64,000 nucleotides of DNA from Sinotaia quadrata (GCA_028829895.1 CM054181.1:32690259-32754258); one strand, 5' to 3'. Counted from the stretch's first letter, positions 27,229 to 41,594 are shown. The notes: generated from the letters alone by a model not told the origin. Program-made: numbers and translations.

Positions 27229-27424
27229 GTGGACTACTCGCTCTCAGAATTGGAATGCATTCATGCAGAGATTCATTCTGTTGTCGTATTTTTCCAACAT
27301 CACTTTCACGCCTTGTGTACCACTTAAAATCCTTAGACAAAAGACGCTGGCTAAACAACCCTTCCTTGGTGTGAGTGAAATCAACTTTCAGTAAAGAAGA
27401 GACTTAGTGAGCTTGGAGGGAGGT

Positions 27425-27695
27425 TTCTCGCTGGCGGTGCTTTGTATAACTTTGATGTACAGTTAGGCAATGCAGCTTGAAGAACAGCACGCCACGCGAA
27501 TAATCCCCAATCGTCATTCCCCCCAGGCATGCTTTTGCATTCACTTACTGACAGGAACTACGCGTCCGTTCATAAACAACACGGACACCTTACTATAAAC
27601 TAAGTCTTATATTCGTATACATCTGCATTTTCAAGTTTCATCAGTCAAATAAAATTATAATTCATTCATATTTTTAATAGTATAGTTCATTCGAA
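27425..27695 (-). repeat. Interspersed repeat, right member of an inverted pair
   Basis: Inverted partner of 21370-21780: cgctggcggtgctttgtata, actacgcgtccgttcataaa and tttcatcagtcaaataaa match that copy in reverse. Shorter by internal deletion. It lies in the spacer of the large inverted repeat. Confidence 0.65.
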
Positions 27696-28579
27696 GTGAG
27701 CTTACTTCATGACATAATATACTCACAGTTACCAATCATAGTTATCAAACAAAAAAACCCTGCTTTTAAAATAAGTAAAGCAATGAGAGCCTTGTTTAAA
27801 ACATACAATAAAATAGTACAGTATTTTCAAATACACTCAACAACATTAGCAAAACATACCTGGTAAATTTATGAGGTTTCTATTTCTGCATAATTAAGTT
27901 ATTATGTGCTATTGAACACCTGAAGATTCTAAGATTTAAAACAATTTTCATTTACTTATGGTTACCATTATGCGTTTGCTAGGATGATTTATGAATGATT
28001 CTAGTGTTTGATATTTTGTTTCTGATAAAATATTCATGATTAAGGCGAATGTTCCAAACGACTCCTCAAAGAAAGTATGGCTCTATATTCAGAGTTTCTT
28101 GTCGGGCTAAACACAAATTTTGAACCGCTCTTATTATTGTCAATAATATCCATGGCTAAAAAATTTCTCTTTTACAAAACTCACATATAAAATTAATGTT
28201 CTACAGTGGTACGGTCGTGCTCCCACAGTTCAAATTAACTACACCGTTTCGCTTCTCTATTTATCAAGTCATTGTCTCTTAAAAGATGGTCTCACACTTA
28301 AAATGCTCATATAAACTTAATATCTGCATCTTTAGAATTAAAGTCGAGGCTTGTATATTAGTTTTTCATGGACATTTCTTTTTCAGCAATGAAATGGTGA
28401 TGATGAAATAGTCTATTAAAAAGAGCTACTCAAATCGAGATATCAATACTACTAATAATGAAGTCGCAAATTTATACCAAATAGCTGCAGTAATATTATT
28501 TAGAGTTCGCTATGCCAGAATGTCACTTACAGAAAATCAGTAATAAAAATAACGTCATACGATCTAGTCCAATCTAAGG

Positions 28580-28858
28580 GTGAGCGGAAAAAGTCACAGG
28601 AAAAAAAGTCACGGGAAAAAAGGCGTGCGTGCGATTTGTATATCGTGTACATATAATAATTCATATTATAATTCACACATTTAATAATATATTTTATTCA
28701 TACTCAGATATGTTGTTATGATTGTGTCCATAAACACGTATATTATAGACTGAATAACAGGAAATGGAAGTAAGTGATTGTGCAGAAATTAATAACCTCT
28801 CCCCCAAGAGTATCATGGTGTAATTCTCGTTCGGAGTAAAAGATGTTTTTATTTTGTT

Positions 28859-28930
<72 letters not shown>

Positions 28931-28931
28931 T

Positions 28932-28963
<32 letters not shown>

Positions 28964-28965
28964 TT
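28580..28965 (+). mobile_element. tRNA-like SINE-type repeat, copy D, with (GT)n tail
   Basis: Begins with the family leader (gtcacaggaaaaaaagtcac near 28594), has the same AT-rich spacer as copy B and a diverged tRNA-like module with ggaagtaagtgattgtgcag. It ends in (GT)n at 28863-28963. An open frame through the (GT)n tract is a repeat artefact. Confidence 0.5.
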
Positions 28966-29109
28966 GTTTGTAATTTTTTGTGGTGGGTGGGGTACAAGGA
29001 TGTTGATCCGTCGGGAAGTTCTAAAGTTATATGAATTTCCACATTTCCTTATGACTCAGGAATTATTTCTCCTGCGATCCACCAGGTGTGTCCTTTTTCT
29101 GATTTGCAG

Positions 29110-29440
29110 TTATTTAAATATGAATTAAAAACTAACCCCTCCCTCTACCGTTAGCTAAGAGTGGCCCTTTGATCCCCTGACCGCTTCCTGTACCCTAGCC
29201 CATAGCTCAGTGTGAGTCTATCAGTTAGCTACAAGTGACCCTTGGATCCCTAACCATTTCCTGTGCCCTAGCCATGTGTGGTCAGTCTTGTATAACTCTA
29301 ACATCCTGCTAATGTCTTGGAGTGGTTGGTCAGTCTTGTAATTTGTGTCTAGGTTGAATGATTTGAATGTGTATTTTGTGCTATTGTTCCTATACCCCTT
29401 GTGTATCTATATTTTACTATTTTAAATTTTTAATGTTTAT
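29110..29440. repeat. Diverged duplication of about 70 bp
   Basis: gttagctaagagtggccctt and gttagctacaagtgaccctt, each followed by gatccc and ttcctgt.ccctagcc; then a second pair around ggtcagtcttgta. It lies just before the 890-bp satellite. Confidence 0.65.
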
Positions 29441-29445
29441 GGAGT

Positions 29446-32400
29446 GATGCCGGGCTAAGTTTTGTTTTCGCCTGACACGCACTTTGGGCCGATTTGCGAA
29501 ATTGGGTCATCATGATTACCGTATTGTTTGTTGCGCGCGCAGTTTTGGACATACAATTATACACTTAACTTCTGGACGTAGTCCGTAGATTCCTCTTTCG
29601 AAATCATCCCTGAGAACGGAGCTGAGGAGTAAAATTACGAGGTTGTAAATTCATTATAATTATCTCAATGCAATAACTTTATTGCAACCATATATTGAAT
29701 TTGATGGATTCAGATGGATTTTGTTGTTTAAAATATATTTAACACAAAAAAAAATAGCAGGATTGATCATTGACTGATAAAAACGACTTTCTAATTAGGG
29801 TCAATAAATATTCTTTATGCATGAACTGATTAATATTGCTTTCTAAATCAGAGTAACTATTTCAGTTGTTTGATAGTGTCTTTTTATATTAAAAATATGT
29901 ATAAAATTCTATTTACAGATATAAAGTCAAGCAAATAAAAAATTGAAAAAAAGAAATTTGGGGGTCAGGTGCACGAATTTTATTATCTCAAGAGATATTG
30001 CGAATATCCGACTTTTTATTTTATATTCAGAGTCACAAATTATTTTGCTTCATGCCTACCAATTTTAGTCCTTTTCTAACAATTAGAGGAGTAGAATTAC
30101 AGGTGACCACGGCCATCCGAACGAGCTAAAGCGGGAAATGTGCCATTTTAAGTAGTTTGAACCTAATTATTTCCGACATGGATTACTCTAAAAATACTCA
30201 ATAAATACAGATCATAGGACCCGTGGTTGTGCATTAGGAACCTGAATTCAATGCATGTAGAGTAAAGCGTTCGTCAGATAAAAAGTCAAACGCTTCGAAA
30301 AATCAAGAAAACTCAATTTTTGCAGGAGGGTTGCAGGAACGGGTTTTTCTCTAGAGTTCTTTGGAATATCAGACTTTTTATTTTACATTCCGAGTCACAA
30401 AGGATTTAGTTTCATGCCTACCAATTTTAGTCCTTTTCTGACAATTAGTTTTGTAGAAATTCAGCTTTTGTCAAAATGTCGACTTCAGTTAGCGCCTTGC
30501 ATTATTAGTAGGTAAAGTCGATTTTTTGAGACAAAGAAATTTTGGCGCCAAATCGCGTTTTCTACTAAAGTCGCTGAAATTTTGATAGATTTTGCAGGAT
30601 GATACAGGAAGACAAGTGGCTTATTTTGAAACAATAATATTTCATATTTCTCGAAATATGATTTTTTTTGTGAAAATTTTATTTTTCTAATTATGCGCAT
30701 TTCTCTTAAAGTACGAGGAATTTAATAAAACTAACTTCAGATTCGGGTTCAGCACATGCGGATACAGTTTATTTGTTCAAAGAGGTATTTGTAATATTGC
30801 GCCAATTTGTCAGAATTGACGTTTGGATATTTTCGCACCTTTGGCCGATTTGCAAAGTTTGGTCATCGTGATTACCCTATTGTGGTGCGCGCAGTTATAG
30901 ACATACAATCATACACTTAACTTCTGGACGTAGCCCATAGATTCCTCTTTCGAAATCATCCCTGAGAACGGAGCTGAGGAGTAACATTACAGGTGACTGT
31001 GGCCATCCGAACGAGCCGAAGCGGGAAATGGGCCATTTTAAGTAGTTTGAACCTAATTATTTCCGACATGGATTACTCTAAAAATACTCAATAAATAGAA
31101 GTCATAAGACCCATGGTTGTGCATTAGGTACCTGAATTTAATGCATGTAGAGTAAAGCGTTCGTCAGATAAAAAGACGAACGCTTCGAAAAATCAAGAAA
31201 ACTCAATTTTTGCAGGAGGGTTGCAGGAACGGGTTTTTCACTAGAGTTCTTTGGAATATCAGACTTTTTATTTTACATTCCGAGTCACAAAGGATTTAGT
31301 TTCATGCCTACCAATTTTAGTCTTTTTCTGACAATTAGTTTTGTAGAAATTCAGCTTTTGTCAAAATGTCGACTTCAGTTAGCGCCTTGCATTATTAGTA
31401 GGTAAAGTCGATTTTTTGAGACAAAGAAATTTTGGCGCCAAATCGCGTTTTCTACTAAAGTCGCTGAAATTTTGATAGATTTTGCAGGATAAGACAGGAA
31501 GACACGTGGCTTATTTTGAAACGATAATATTTCATATTTCTCGAAAGATGAATTTTTTTGTGAAAATTTTATTTTTCTAATTATGCGCATTTCTCTTAAA
31601 GTACGAGGAATTTAATAAAACTAACTTCAGATTCGGGTTCAGCACACGCGGATACAGTTTATTTGTTCAAAGAGGTATTTGTAATATTGCGCCAATTTGT
31701 CAGAATTGACGTTTGGATATTTTCGCACCTTTGGCCGATTTGCAAAGTTTGGTCATCGTGATTACCCTATTGTGGTGCGCGCAGTTATAGACATACAATC
31801 ATACACTTAACTTCTGGACGTAGCCCATAGATTCCTCTTTCGAAATCATCCCTGAGAACGGAGCTGAGGAGTAACATTACAGGTGACTGTGGCCATCCGA
31901 ACGAGCCGAAGCGGGAAATGGGCCATTTTAAGTAGTTTGAACCTAATTATTTCCGACATGGATTACTCTAAAAATACTCAATAAATAGAAGTCATAAGAC
32001 CCATGGTTGTGCATTAGGTACCTGAATTTAATGCATGTAGAGTAAAGCGTTCGTCAGATAAAAAGACGAACGCTTCGAAAAATCAAGAAAACTCAATTTT
32101 TGCAGGAGGGTTGCAGGAACGGGTTTTTCACTAGAGTTCTTTGGAATATCAGACTTTTTATTTTACATTCCGAGTCACAAAGGATTTAGTTTCATGCCTA
32201 CCAATTTTAGTCCTTTTCTGACAATTAGTTTTGTAGAAATTCAGCTTTTGTCAAAATGTCGACTTCAGTTAGCGCCTTGCATTATTAGTAGGTAAAGTCG
32301 ATTTTTTGAGACAAAGAAATTTTGGCGCCAAATCGCGTTTTCTACTAAAGTCGCTGAAATTTTGATAGATTTTGCAGGATAAGACAGGAAGACACGTGGC

Positions 32401-33474
32401 TTATTTTGAAACGATAATATTTCATATTTCTCGAAAGATGAATTTTTTTGTGAAAATTTTATTTTTCTAATTATGCGCATTTCTCTTAAAGTACGAGGAA
32501 TTTAATAAAACTAACTTCAGATTCGGGTTCAGCACATGCGGATACAGTTTATTTGTTCAAAGAGGTATTTGTAATATTGCGCCAATTTGTCAGAATTGAC
32601 GTTTGGATATTTTCGCACCTTTGGCCGATTTGCAAAGTTTGGTCATCGTGATTACCCTATTGTGGTGCGCGCAGTTATAGACATACAATCATACACTTAA
32701 CTTCTGGACGTAGCCCATAGATTCCTCTTTCGAAATCATCCCTGAGAACGGAGCTGAGGAGTAACATTACAGGTGACTGTGGCCATCCGAACGAGCCGAA
32801 GCGGGAAATGGGCCATTTTAAGTAGTTTGAACCTAATTATTTCCGACATGGATTACTCTAAAAATACTCAATAAATAGAGGTCATAGGACCCATGGTTGT
32901 GCATTAGGTACCTGAATTTAATGCATGTAGAGTAAAGCGTTCGTCAGATAAAAAGACGAACGCTTCGAAAAATCAAGAAAACTCAATTTTTGCAGGAGGG
33001 TTGCAGGAACGGGTTTTTCACTAGAGTTCTTTGGAATATCAGACTTTTTATTTTACATTCCGAGTCACAAAGGATTTAGTTTCATGCCTACCAATTTTAG
33101 TCTTTTTCTGACAATTAGTTTAGTAGAAATTCAGCTTTTGTCAAAATGTCGACTTCAGTTAGTGCCTTGCATTATTAGTAGGTAAAGTCGATTTTTCGAG
33201 ACAAAGAAATTTTGGCGCCAAATCGCGTTTTCTACTAAAGTCACTGAAATTTTGATAGATTTTGCAGGATGATACAGGAAGACACGTGGCTTATTTTGAA
33301 ACGATAATATTTCATATTTCTCGAAATATGAATTTTTTTGCGAAAATTTTATTTTTCTAATTATGCGGAATAGTACGAGGAATTTAATAAAACTAACTTC
33401 AGATTCGGGTTCAGCACACGCAGAAACATTTTATTTGTTCAAAGAGGTATTTGTAATATTGCTCCATTTTGTCA
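29446..33474. repeat. Satellite array, 890-bp period
   Basis: Landmarks such as ggccgatttgcaaagtttgg recur at about 30843, 31733 and 32623, and a 71-residue shadow frame on the minus strand recurs at 30485, 31375 and 32265, exactly 890 bp apart. The central copies differ at few sites. The first unit (from about 29487) is longer by about 470 bp and more diverged, and the last unit has lost bases near 33365. No coding function is evident; gcgcgcagtt and ctggacgtag recur in every unit. Confidence 0.9.
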
Positions 33475-35009
33475 GAATCAGAATCAACAAAAGAAGACAA
33501 TTAACCTATCAGAGTGCCTTAATATTCTTTAATTAAATGAATTACTTAATTAACATAATAAAAGTTTAAATAATGCTTATTTCCTTTTAGAACGCTTTAA
33601 GAGGTTTCTCTAAGCAATGATCACTTTTATTTGAATAAAAGATATCGCTTACTCTATTCTTTATAGTCGTGTTTCACTGTATTCAGATTCTGTATTTCCA
33701 TATTTATTTTTCTATAACAGAGATGGTGTAAATTAGTATTACGTTTGATATCTTTAAAATATTATTGGTCACTCTGTAAACCAAAGCAGAAGAAGACAAT
33801 GTATTTTTTTTCATAAGTGGGCGCATAAAGTTAAAATATTATACTAAAGTTATTGTAAGGTCATTCTCTTGCCATTTTTTATTAAATACAAAGACGACAT
33901 TCCATACTCACTTTATAAACAAAAAAATGTTTGCTGATTTAATCTTCCTTAAGAAAAGAAAAAATAACCAATAGAATGGAAACAAACAAACTACACATTT
34001 AATTTTTTTTTTTCTTCACGTATCGAAATGCATCTGCTTACTCAATGTTACGAGCAATTTAACGTCAAATCAATAGAGAGATAGATAAAAATGTTTGGCG
34101 AAAATTAAGCTGTATGCCAATACTGATTAGCAAGATAATATGTCATTTGTGTCTTTAAAAATGAACGCATTTGTGTATTCACTGAATTATTACAATATAA
34201 TCTAGTAAATTACTACTCTGTTTCTCTCTATCTGTTTGTTTTATTAACGTGTACACATTCCACGCAAACCACACGACCTCATTTACAGACAAGCATTACA
34301 TATGAATGAACTAAAAGGATGATAGCATTAATAAAAATAGATTCATGATTCAAGCATATGACTAATAAACAGCAGGTCATTCTCCTGCCACTTCTTCTTA
34401 CTAAGTACAAAGGCACATATAGAAATGTTTATTAATTGAAGCTTTCTTATTATTTGATGATATATGAAACTAGTTTAAACTTTTAATATTTTTCCTAATA
34501 TCAAATAAACTAGTTTAATTAAAGTTTTGAAATAACTGTCAAATCGAGTTTCAATATTTCACATGATTTTAAGTAAGTTTCAGTTTGCTTGTTTCAGTTT
34601 CAGTTTGGTTATTACATTGCGTATTTCCTTCTTACTTACGGCTTGAAACACTGAAAACAAGAAAAAGTTATGTAGGCTTCTATGTACACAGAGCACATAC
34701 TACTTTGCAGGGAGTGCGGTGAATCGATTGATCGCGAAGTAAGTGCTCTTTGCTCTTCCAAGATGCCACACTCCTTAAAATGTCATGCCTACGTTTGATT
34801 AGCTGGATTATACGCACGAGTGAAGGCAAACTAACGTTTTCTGGTTACAAATTTAACACAGTGAATAATTAATAGCTGATAAACTGTATAAAGTGGGAGC
34901 CTCTGATCAATTTTGGTAGAACAAGTTTGAAACATTTATAGAAGACTTGAAAGGACTCCAGCAACTTGCATATAAAGCAATTTACCGCAGAACTGAAACT
35001 TCGCAAGTA

Positions 35010-35098
<89 letters not shown>
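33475..35098 (-). repeat. Right arm of the large inverted repeat
   Basis: Reverse complement of the left arm. The inner end (gaatcaacaaaag) abuts the last copy of the 890-bp satellite without spacer. The outer end is (CA)n, shared with the tail of SINE-type copy E. The arms enclose about 6.7 kb. No transposase or other gene is visible inside, so it is either a large non-autonomous transposon with long terminal inverted repeats or an inverted segmental duplication. Confidence 0.85.
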
Positions 35099-35100
<2 letters not shown>

Positions 35101-35480
35101 TTACCCTCAACGAGCGAGAATCGAACGAGGATCCTAATGAGCCGTCGCTTACTTCCATTTACTGTTATTCACTCAATAATAAGCAAGCATACCGACTTAC
35201 ACTGAAAATTAATTAACTAAATGTATGTATTACAAAGCTTTTATACGGTATATAAAATACACTTGAATCACACACATTTTGAGCGAGCAGTTAACCTCCT
35301 TGCCTTTTCCTGCTTCACTTACTGTTAATAAGTATTATAACATATACACTCTGACACTTTTGACTTTATATTGTGAATTTATTTCCTGTAACTTTTTTCT
35401 TGTGATTTTATTTCCTATGACTTTTTTTTTTTCCTGTGACTTTTTTCCTGATATTTTCCCGCTCATTGCTCACCGTTGAT
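35013..35480 (-). mobile_element. tRNA-like SINE-type repeat, copy E, with (CA)n tail
   Basis: Reverse-oriented copy of the copy A structure: leader of gtcacaggaaaa type at 35360-35450, a first module with gttaactgctcgctc at 35280-35300, spacer with ataccgtataaaag, a second module with ggaagtaagcgacggctc and B box GTTCGATTC (complement at 35118-35126). The tail is (CA)n at 35013-35099, which is also the outer end of the large inverted repeat. Confidence 0.6.
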
Positions 35481-35489
35481 TAGAAGCGA

Positions 35490-37310
35490 CTCAATACACA
35501 ACTCTCTTGTTTTAGGTTAGAGAAAAAATATGGTTAGGGAATTTTAGAGATAGTTTTGGTGTTTTTTTAAAAGAGAAATGTCAGGGTTAGGATTAGCTGT
35601 AAATAAAAAAAACGAATATAAATTTTAGAATATATCTTTTATTCCTGATTTAGATTTTGTTTCTGTTAAATTTTGTGTTTTAATAACTTAAATATTGCAG
35701 TAAAAATAGCATCGAGTAACACTTTGCATCTAGATATATGTCATACAACTTCTCTCCTTCGATATTACGTATAATGACCCCCTTGTTTTTAAACACGACA
35801 ATTGTGTATGGAGCTGTTGGGTCTACCGTACACACCTTTGTGTACATAAATGTGTGCAGTGTTGATTTGATGGAAGTACGAAAGAATGCGTAGCCATTCA
35901 CTCATTCACTAACACTGCTAAGAAGAAAAAAATGTTTGCACAACAATCGCCAGTCAGTAGTAAAGATAGGTACTGTTGTTCTCACGTGTACGAGTGTAGG
36001 CGAGGAGGAAGGATTAACTTTTGATATAAGCCGCCTGGCTGTTAGGAAGACGACAGGGGTCCGGGTGTTTGGAAAACCCACTATAAACCGTTAAGATACG
36101 AACAATAGGGATGGTCTCTTTGAGTTGACAAAAGAAAGCCCATTATCTCCACTACGATAGAGTTGAGGGAATTAGCTCTCCACGTGACAAAAGGGGCAGT
36201 GCAATTCGAATGAAAACTTTTAATTACTATTCGTGCAAAACTGACACAAGAAAGTTCGTAGCACCTATATGACAGTGCTAAATGTTGATAGTCAAATAAT
36301 TTGGCTAAGAGAAAAAAGATAGAAAGGAGTATTCTATTTTTCTTTCATTTTTGTGCGAGTCAAAAACCACAAGGAGAAGTATTTTATTTATCTATAAAAA
36401 TAAATCAATTTTCATTTCATTCACAATGCTCTATATCTTTTCTATTTCACTTTTAAACTACCAGTATAAATATTACTTTAAATACTACCACACAGTTTTG
36501 AATAACGTTATGGACTGCAAAAAATAGCACACATTGTCATTTCTTTTTGTAGTGAAATTAAATCTAACTATAGTTTCCACATAAGTTACTCTATTGCATC
36601 AGCTACTGTAAATACACAGTCTTGAGACTAATACAGTTATTGTTCATAGTTGTAAAGGATTTGAAGAAGTAAAGAAATATTCATTGCATCTCTGTACACA
36701 GTTGTGTTTCCAATCATCCTAAACTTGAACCGAATTGAAATTTTTCTTTTTACTTTTGGATGAAATAATACTTGCTGCACACCCTTACTCTAAATTACAT
36801 TTGAAATAAATATATATGTATATACATAAGTTATATTAATACAGTACTAGTTTTTGCAGCTAATTTAAAGAAAACATTTAGTTTTCATAAATATATAAAT
36901 CAATTATAGCATAGTGATCCATAGAGCAAATTAAAAAATATAAGATTTAAAAAGTTTCTTTGTGACCAGTAGAGATACAGCCACTTTAAAATGATAATTA
37001 TTGTTTTAATTTCTCATGTAGGCATATATTATTAATAGCTCTCATGTATCTTTTAGTTTATCCAATGTGCATATGTAAGATTTGAAATGCTGAACTTGGC
37101 ATTTTTGCTAGTGAATTTTGTTGTTTAGTGTGAAATTTTGTAATATACTATTATTATTATCAATTTCTTATAATCAATTCATATCTTAGAACTGACATTC
37201 TGGAACACTAAAATATATTCCAAATTAAATTATTATTTATTTGTATATTGCTGGATATCCTTTACATTAAAATACATTATATCTGTACCTCATCCCTCAT
37301 TAAAGTCACT
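35490..37310. other. No gene recognised; AT-rich spacer
   Basis: The patch 35680-36240 is less AT-rich and has a 73-residue minus-strand frame with no recognisable domain. The rest shows nothing. Confidence 0.45.
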
Positions 37311-37314
37311 AGCC

Positions 37315-37485
37315 TAATAATAGTCTCATAATCCAATATGTGTCAGTTCTACTATTAAGAAAATATTTCATATGTATTTGCAACATTACATATTTTTAAT
37401 AGTCTCATAATCCAATCTGAGTCAGTTCTATTATTAAGAAAATATTTCATATGTATTCACAAGATTAGTGATTTTTAATAGTGGA
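37315..37485. repeat. About 84-bp direct duplication
   Basis: taatagtctcataatccaat and attaagaaaatatttcatat each occur twice in the same order. Confidence 0.85.
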
Positions 37486-38004
37486 TCAGTGAGTGAGAGT
37501 CTAAAGTGTTGTATACAACACAAGCTGAAAACATAATGGATTTGTCACTTTAGTGCTACTTTATTTGCTTCATACAATGCAACAATCTTATTATTTATGT
37601 TTTATTTTTTTTATTAGTGTATTTAACTATTAACTGAATAACTGAATATAAGGTAGTTGTCTTATTTCAGGTTATCTATTATATGTCTGGTAGTATGTTC
37701 TATTATTTTTTAACAACTTTCCTAATCCATGATCATTTTGTAGCTATATAAGCTGTATTAACTGTATATAATATTGCCCTGTAACTTTCAGTTATACATT
37801 ATGAACATGTTAACTATCACTATCACTATTCAAACAGTTTTGTTAAATGGAAACAGTAAATATTCAGTTTTTCTATTGACATATCTTTCTTCAGTTTCTT
37901 GGACTTCAGTATTATTACTACTGTTAGAAATTATTATATTTACATAGCAGTAATAATCGCACTCCTGCTATAAACATAGCAGAGTGTGTTTTTTCAAGAC
38001 CTGG

Positions 38005-38335
38005 AAATATATAAGAGCTTAATAACTGAGTAGTGCATCTTACAAGCTGAATGATATTTACGTATCTATAATTTAGTATAATAATCAAATCCATCATTTC
38101 ACAGTAAAATGAATGATGGAATGTATTATTATGGTGCAGAAATGGATTTACAACATACATCTATAAATTAGAGAGCTTAACAACTGAGTAGTGCATTTTA
38201 CAAGCTGAATGATATTTATAAATTTATGACAATGTATAACAAGTCAAATCCATCAGTACACAGTTAAATGAATGGTGGAATGTATTATTATGATGCAGAA
38301 ATTGATTTACAAACATGCATGTATAAATTAGAATT
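38005..38335. repeat. About 160-bp direct duplication
   Basis: taactgagtagtgcat, ttacaagctgaatgatattt, tcaaatccatca and gtggaatgtattattat-type blocks recur in order with modest divergence. From 38340 to 40040 no further feature is seen. Confidence 0.85.
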
Positions 38336-40044
38336 AATTACAAAGAAGTGGGATAGCTATTCTTGTTGGTAAGAACATATTATCTTGAAAGGAATTTTGA
38401 ATATTACACAAGTCTCTCACAATCCTCCTTGGAAAAGTCAATATTTAATAAAAGTGTTGCATAGAAATTAATTATTTTTTCCAAATAAATACCAGTTGGG
38501 AGTGTATTTCAGAGGCAAGTAATATCCACTAGGAAAAATGTCATCTGCTGTAAACAAGATTTCAGAGTACCAAATGGGTCTGACTTAATGAAATCTGCAG
38601 TGTTAAAATTATACTAATATTAATATATTATGTATAAATCTGAAAAATATTTCAAAGTATCACATGGTTTAATTTTGTTTTGAATAGTAGTTTTACTTCT
38701 AGTGCTTTCACAATTCTTTAAATGGAAATAACTTGTATTACAAGAGTATTAATTAGATAGACATATAAAAAAATAAAAATAAATAGTTAATGTTACATTT
38801 AATTCTATTGTTCATATGATGTTGATTTATAAAATCTAATATATTTCCACAACTTATTTAATCAATAATTTTGCAAAATCTATATAGCTAATGGTGATTT
38901 CAAGAAAATAAACTCTGAAAATTATGCAAATAATCCTCTACTGATTTCTATGCAGACTTTTTAATGTAACAGTTTATTCGTTTTTGAAAATACAATAATT
39001 GTTAAAATTTAAACCAAACAATTAATTTGCTCTTTGTTGTTTACATGCATAACTAATATAGGCTGTCATTGTACATTGAGATCGAGTTCAGAATAAAATA
39101 CTTAAATAATGCTTCTTAAACTGTGTAGCCTTTTCCTTTGAGAAATTAAATATCATTATTAATATCAAATTTAAGTAAGCCTTTAGCCTTTATTTTAGTT
39201 TATAGTTTGTGCAACCTACTTACACTTAACAGTACTAGACAATCGTAAGCCGCCATTTTGAAAAAATCAGTTCTTCGATTGAGCGAGTTTAAGCAATATT
39301 CTAATCTTTAAACCACAAAAGCGGCATTCTATTTGTTTATAATAGATGTAAAAGTAATTTCTTAACCTAGAGAAAGGCCACTAGAATCGTTAATTTAAGC
39401 CAGTTTGTAGAAAATAAAAATATACATTTTGGGGCCTTAAACAGTGATACAGGAAAAGGGAAGCAATCCAATTTAACGTGTTCGAGTCGAGTTACAAAAA
39501 ATATGTTTTAAAATTATTTTAAAGTGTATGGAGATTCTAATTTGATTATTATGACTTTAATATACACATTATATCAGCCGGTTTCAGTTTTACCTTTCCA
39601 GAGCATTCTTTTCACTTCCATATTGTGTTTAATTAGGTACGTAGTGTGACCATAAAATCGTTGTCAACAGGGTACTCTAACCTCACGCTTAATTAAATGT
39701 AGAAATAAACTGAATTTAGTAAAATTAATCAGTTATATCGATGAAAGACATTCTTTTCTAAACGATGACATTTAGGAAGTATATAGTATACACGCAAACT
39801 ACATAGTTACAACCACTTTTTCAACGGTCTACATAACTCTGGATTTTAAGCATTTCAATAATGCCCGAAGTATACAACCTTCAAAATCGCACCCGAATTT
39901 CGATGAAAACTCACAGGAAAAACTATTAAAATATGAAATTTAGTGGTTTATGTCAAAGATAATAACAACAAAGATAAAACTATGAGAGAAAAATGGCAAA
40001 ATTAAGCTTTATTTATAAGAATGAACAATCTGAAACTTAGGCAG

Positions 40045-40129
40045 ACCAAGAGGCGGTCTGCCTATTGCTGTAGGTCGACATAAGTCTGGTTTTTAAGCTT
40101 ATTTGGTCCGCTTAAGTCTGGGAATAGGG

Positions 40130-40184
<55 letters not shown>
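40045..40184 (-). repeat. Inverted outlier of the CCAG..TTA..GAC motif beside (TA)n
   Basis: On the minus strand this reads (TA)n, accctattcccagacttaag, then cttaaaaaccagacttatg with a gac that follows, the same order as the left edge of the field at 17.26 kb. The (TA)n tract is 40132-40184. Confidence 0.65.
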
Positions 40185-40187
<3 letters not shown>

Positions 40188-40429
40188 TCACACATCATGA
40201 TTATATAAGCACGTATTTGGAGATCAGTTAAACGTATTTACACCATTGCAAAATAAGTATTTATGCAGTACGACACTAGTACTACTACTAATGAATAATA
40301 TCAATAGATGGACTTTTTGCAATCACAAGCACGGAAGAGTTGTCTCGTAACGATTGACAAATAAAATGGCTGACTATGTCCTGCTATTTGCTAATGAACA
40401 ATCTGATTAAAACTGTCCATTTACTAATG

Positions 40430-41180
40430 TACTTTGTGACTATGATTGTGTCTTACATAAACCAGTGGACTTTTTTAATACAATTGTGTCTTACATATAC
40501 CCATGGACTTGTGACTCCGATTGTGTCTTACAAACACCAATGGACATTTTGACTACGATTGTGTATTACATATACCCATGGACTTTGTGACTACAATTCT
40601 GTCTTACATATACCAAAATGGACTTTGTGACTACGATTGTGTTTTACATATGCCAATGGACCTTGTGACTACGATTGTGTCTTACATATACCCATGGACT
40701 TTGTAATTACAGTTGTGTCTTACATACATCAATGGACTTTGTGACTACGAGTGTGTCTTGCATATACATATGGACTTTGTGACCACGATAATATCTTATA
40801 TATACTAATGGACTTTGTGAATAAGAGTGATTCTTACATATACCAAAATGGACTTTGTGACTACGATTGTGTCTTACATATACCAAAATGGACTTTGTGA
40901 CTACGATTGTGTCTTACATATACCAAAATGGACTTTGTGACTACGATTGTGTCTTACATATACCAAAATGGACTTTGTGACTACGATTGTGTCTTACATA
41001 TACCAATGTATTTTGTGACTATGTCTTACATTTATCAATGGACTTTGTTACCTCGATTGTGTCGTACATATAGCAATGTACTTTGTGGCGAGGATTGTGT
41101 CTTACGCACTTCAATGGACTTTGTGATACTGATTGTAGCTTACGTACATCAATGGACTTTGTGACTATGACTGTGTATCA
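40430..41180. repeat. 40-bp minisatellite, about eighteen copies
   Basis: atggactttgtgactacgat followed by tgtgtcttacatataccaaa. Units near 40850-41000 are almost identical, outer ones diverged. Confidence 0.95.
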
Positions 41181-41427
41181 TCTTTTATCAATGAAGATTT
41201 TGGTTGTTTATGTGTTACCATTCTCCCATAGAATGTCTGGCTAGTTGATGCAATTCGTATCGGAACATTTAATTACAGAGCTGATTCACTCGTGCAGTAC
41301 ATTCTACGTGTATGTTTCTTTAAGAAAACCTGCTATAAGGGACATCTGAGTAATATTTTTAAATTAAACATATTTGTTTACGAAGATTCAACCATCGTAT
41401 CGTATTATGCTCTACTTCCTCTCCCTC

Positions 41428-41439
41428 TGTGTGTATGTA

Positions 41440-41493
<54 letters not shown>

Positions 41494-41594
41494 AAGGTAG
41501 ATACATAAAAATATTTATTATTAATATAATTTTATAGTGCTTAATTCCAGTTTCACTTTAGTGAAGCATGAATATTTCCTTACAGCTCTTGCCT

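Noticed and set aside
30485..32480. 71-residue frame repeated three times on the minus strand
   Set aside because: Follows from the 890-bp satellite; no sign that the frame is under selection (the diverged copy loses it).
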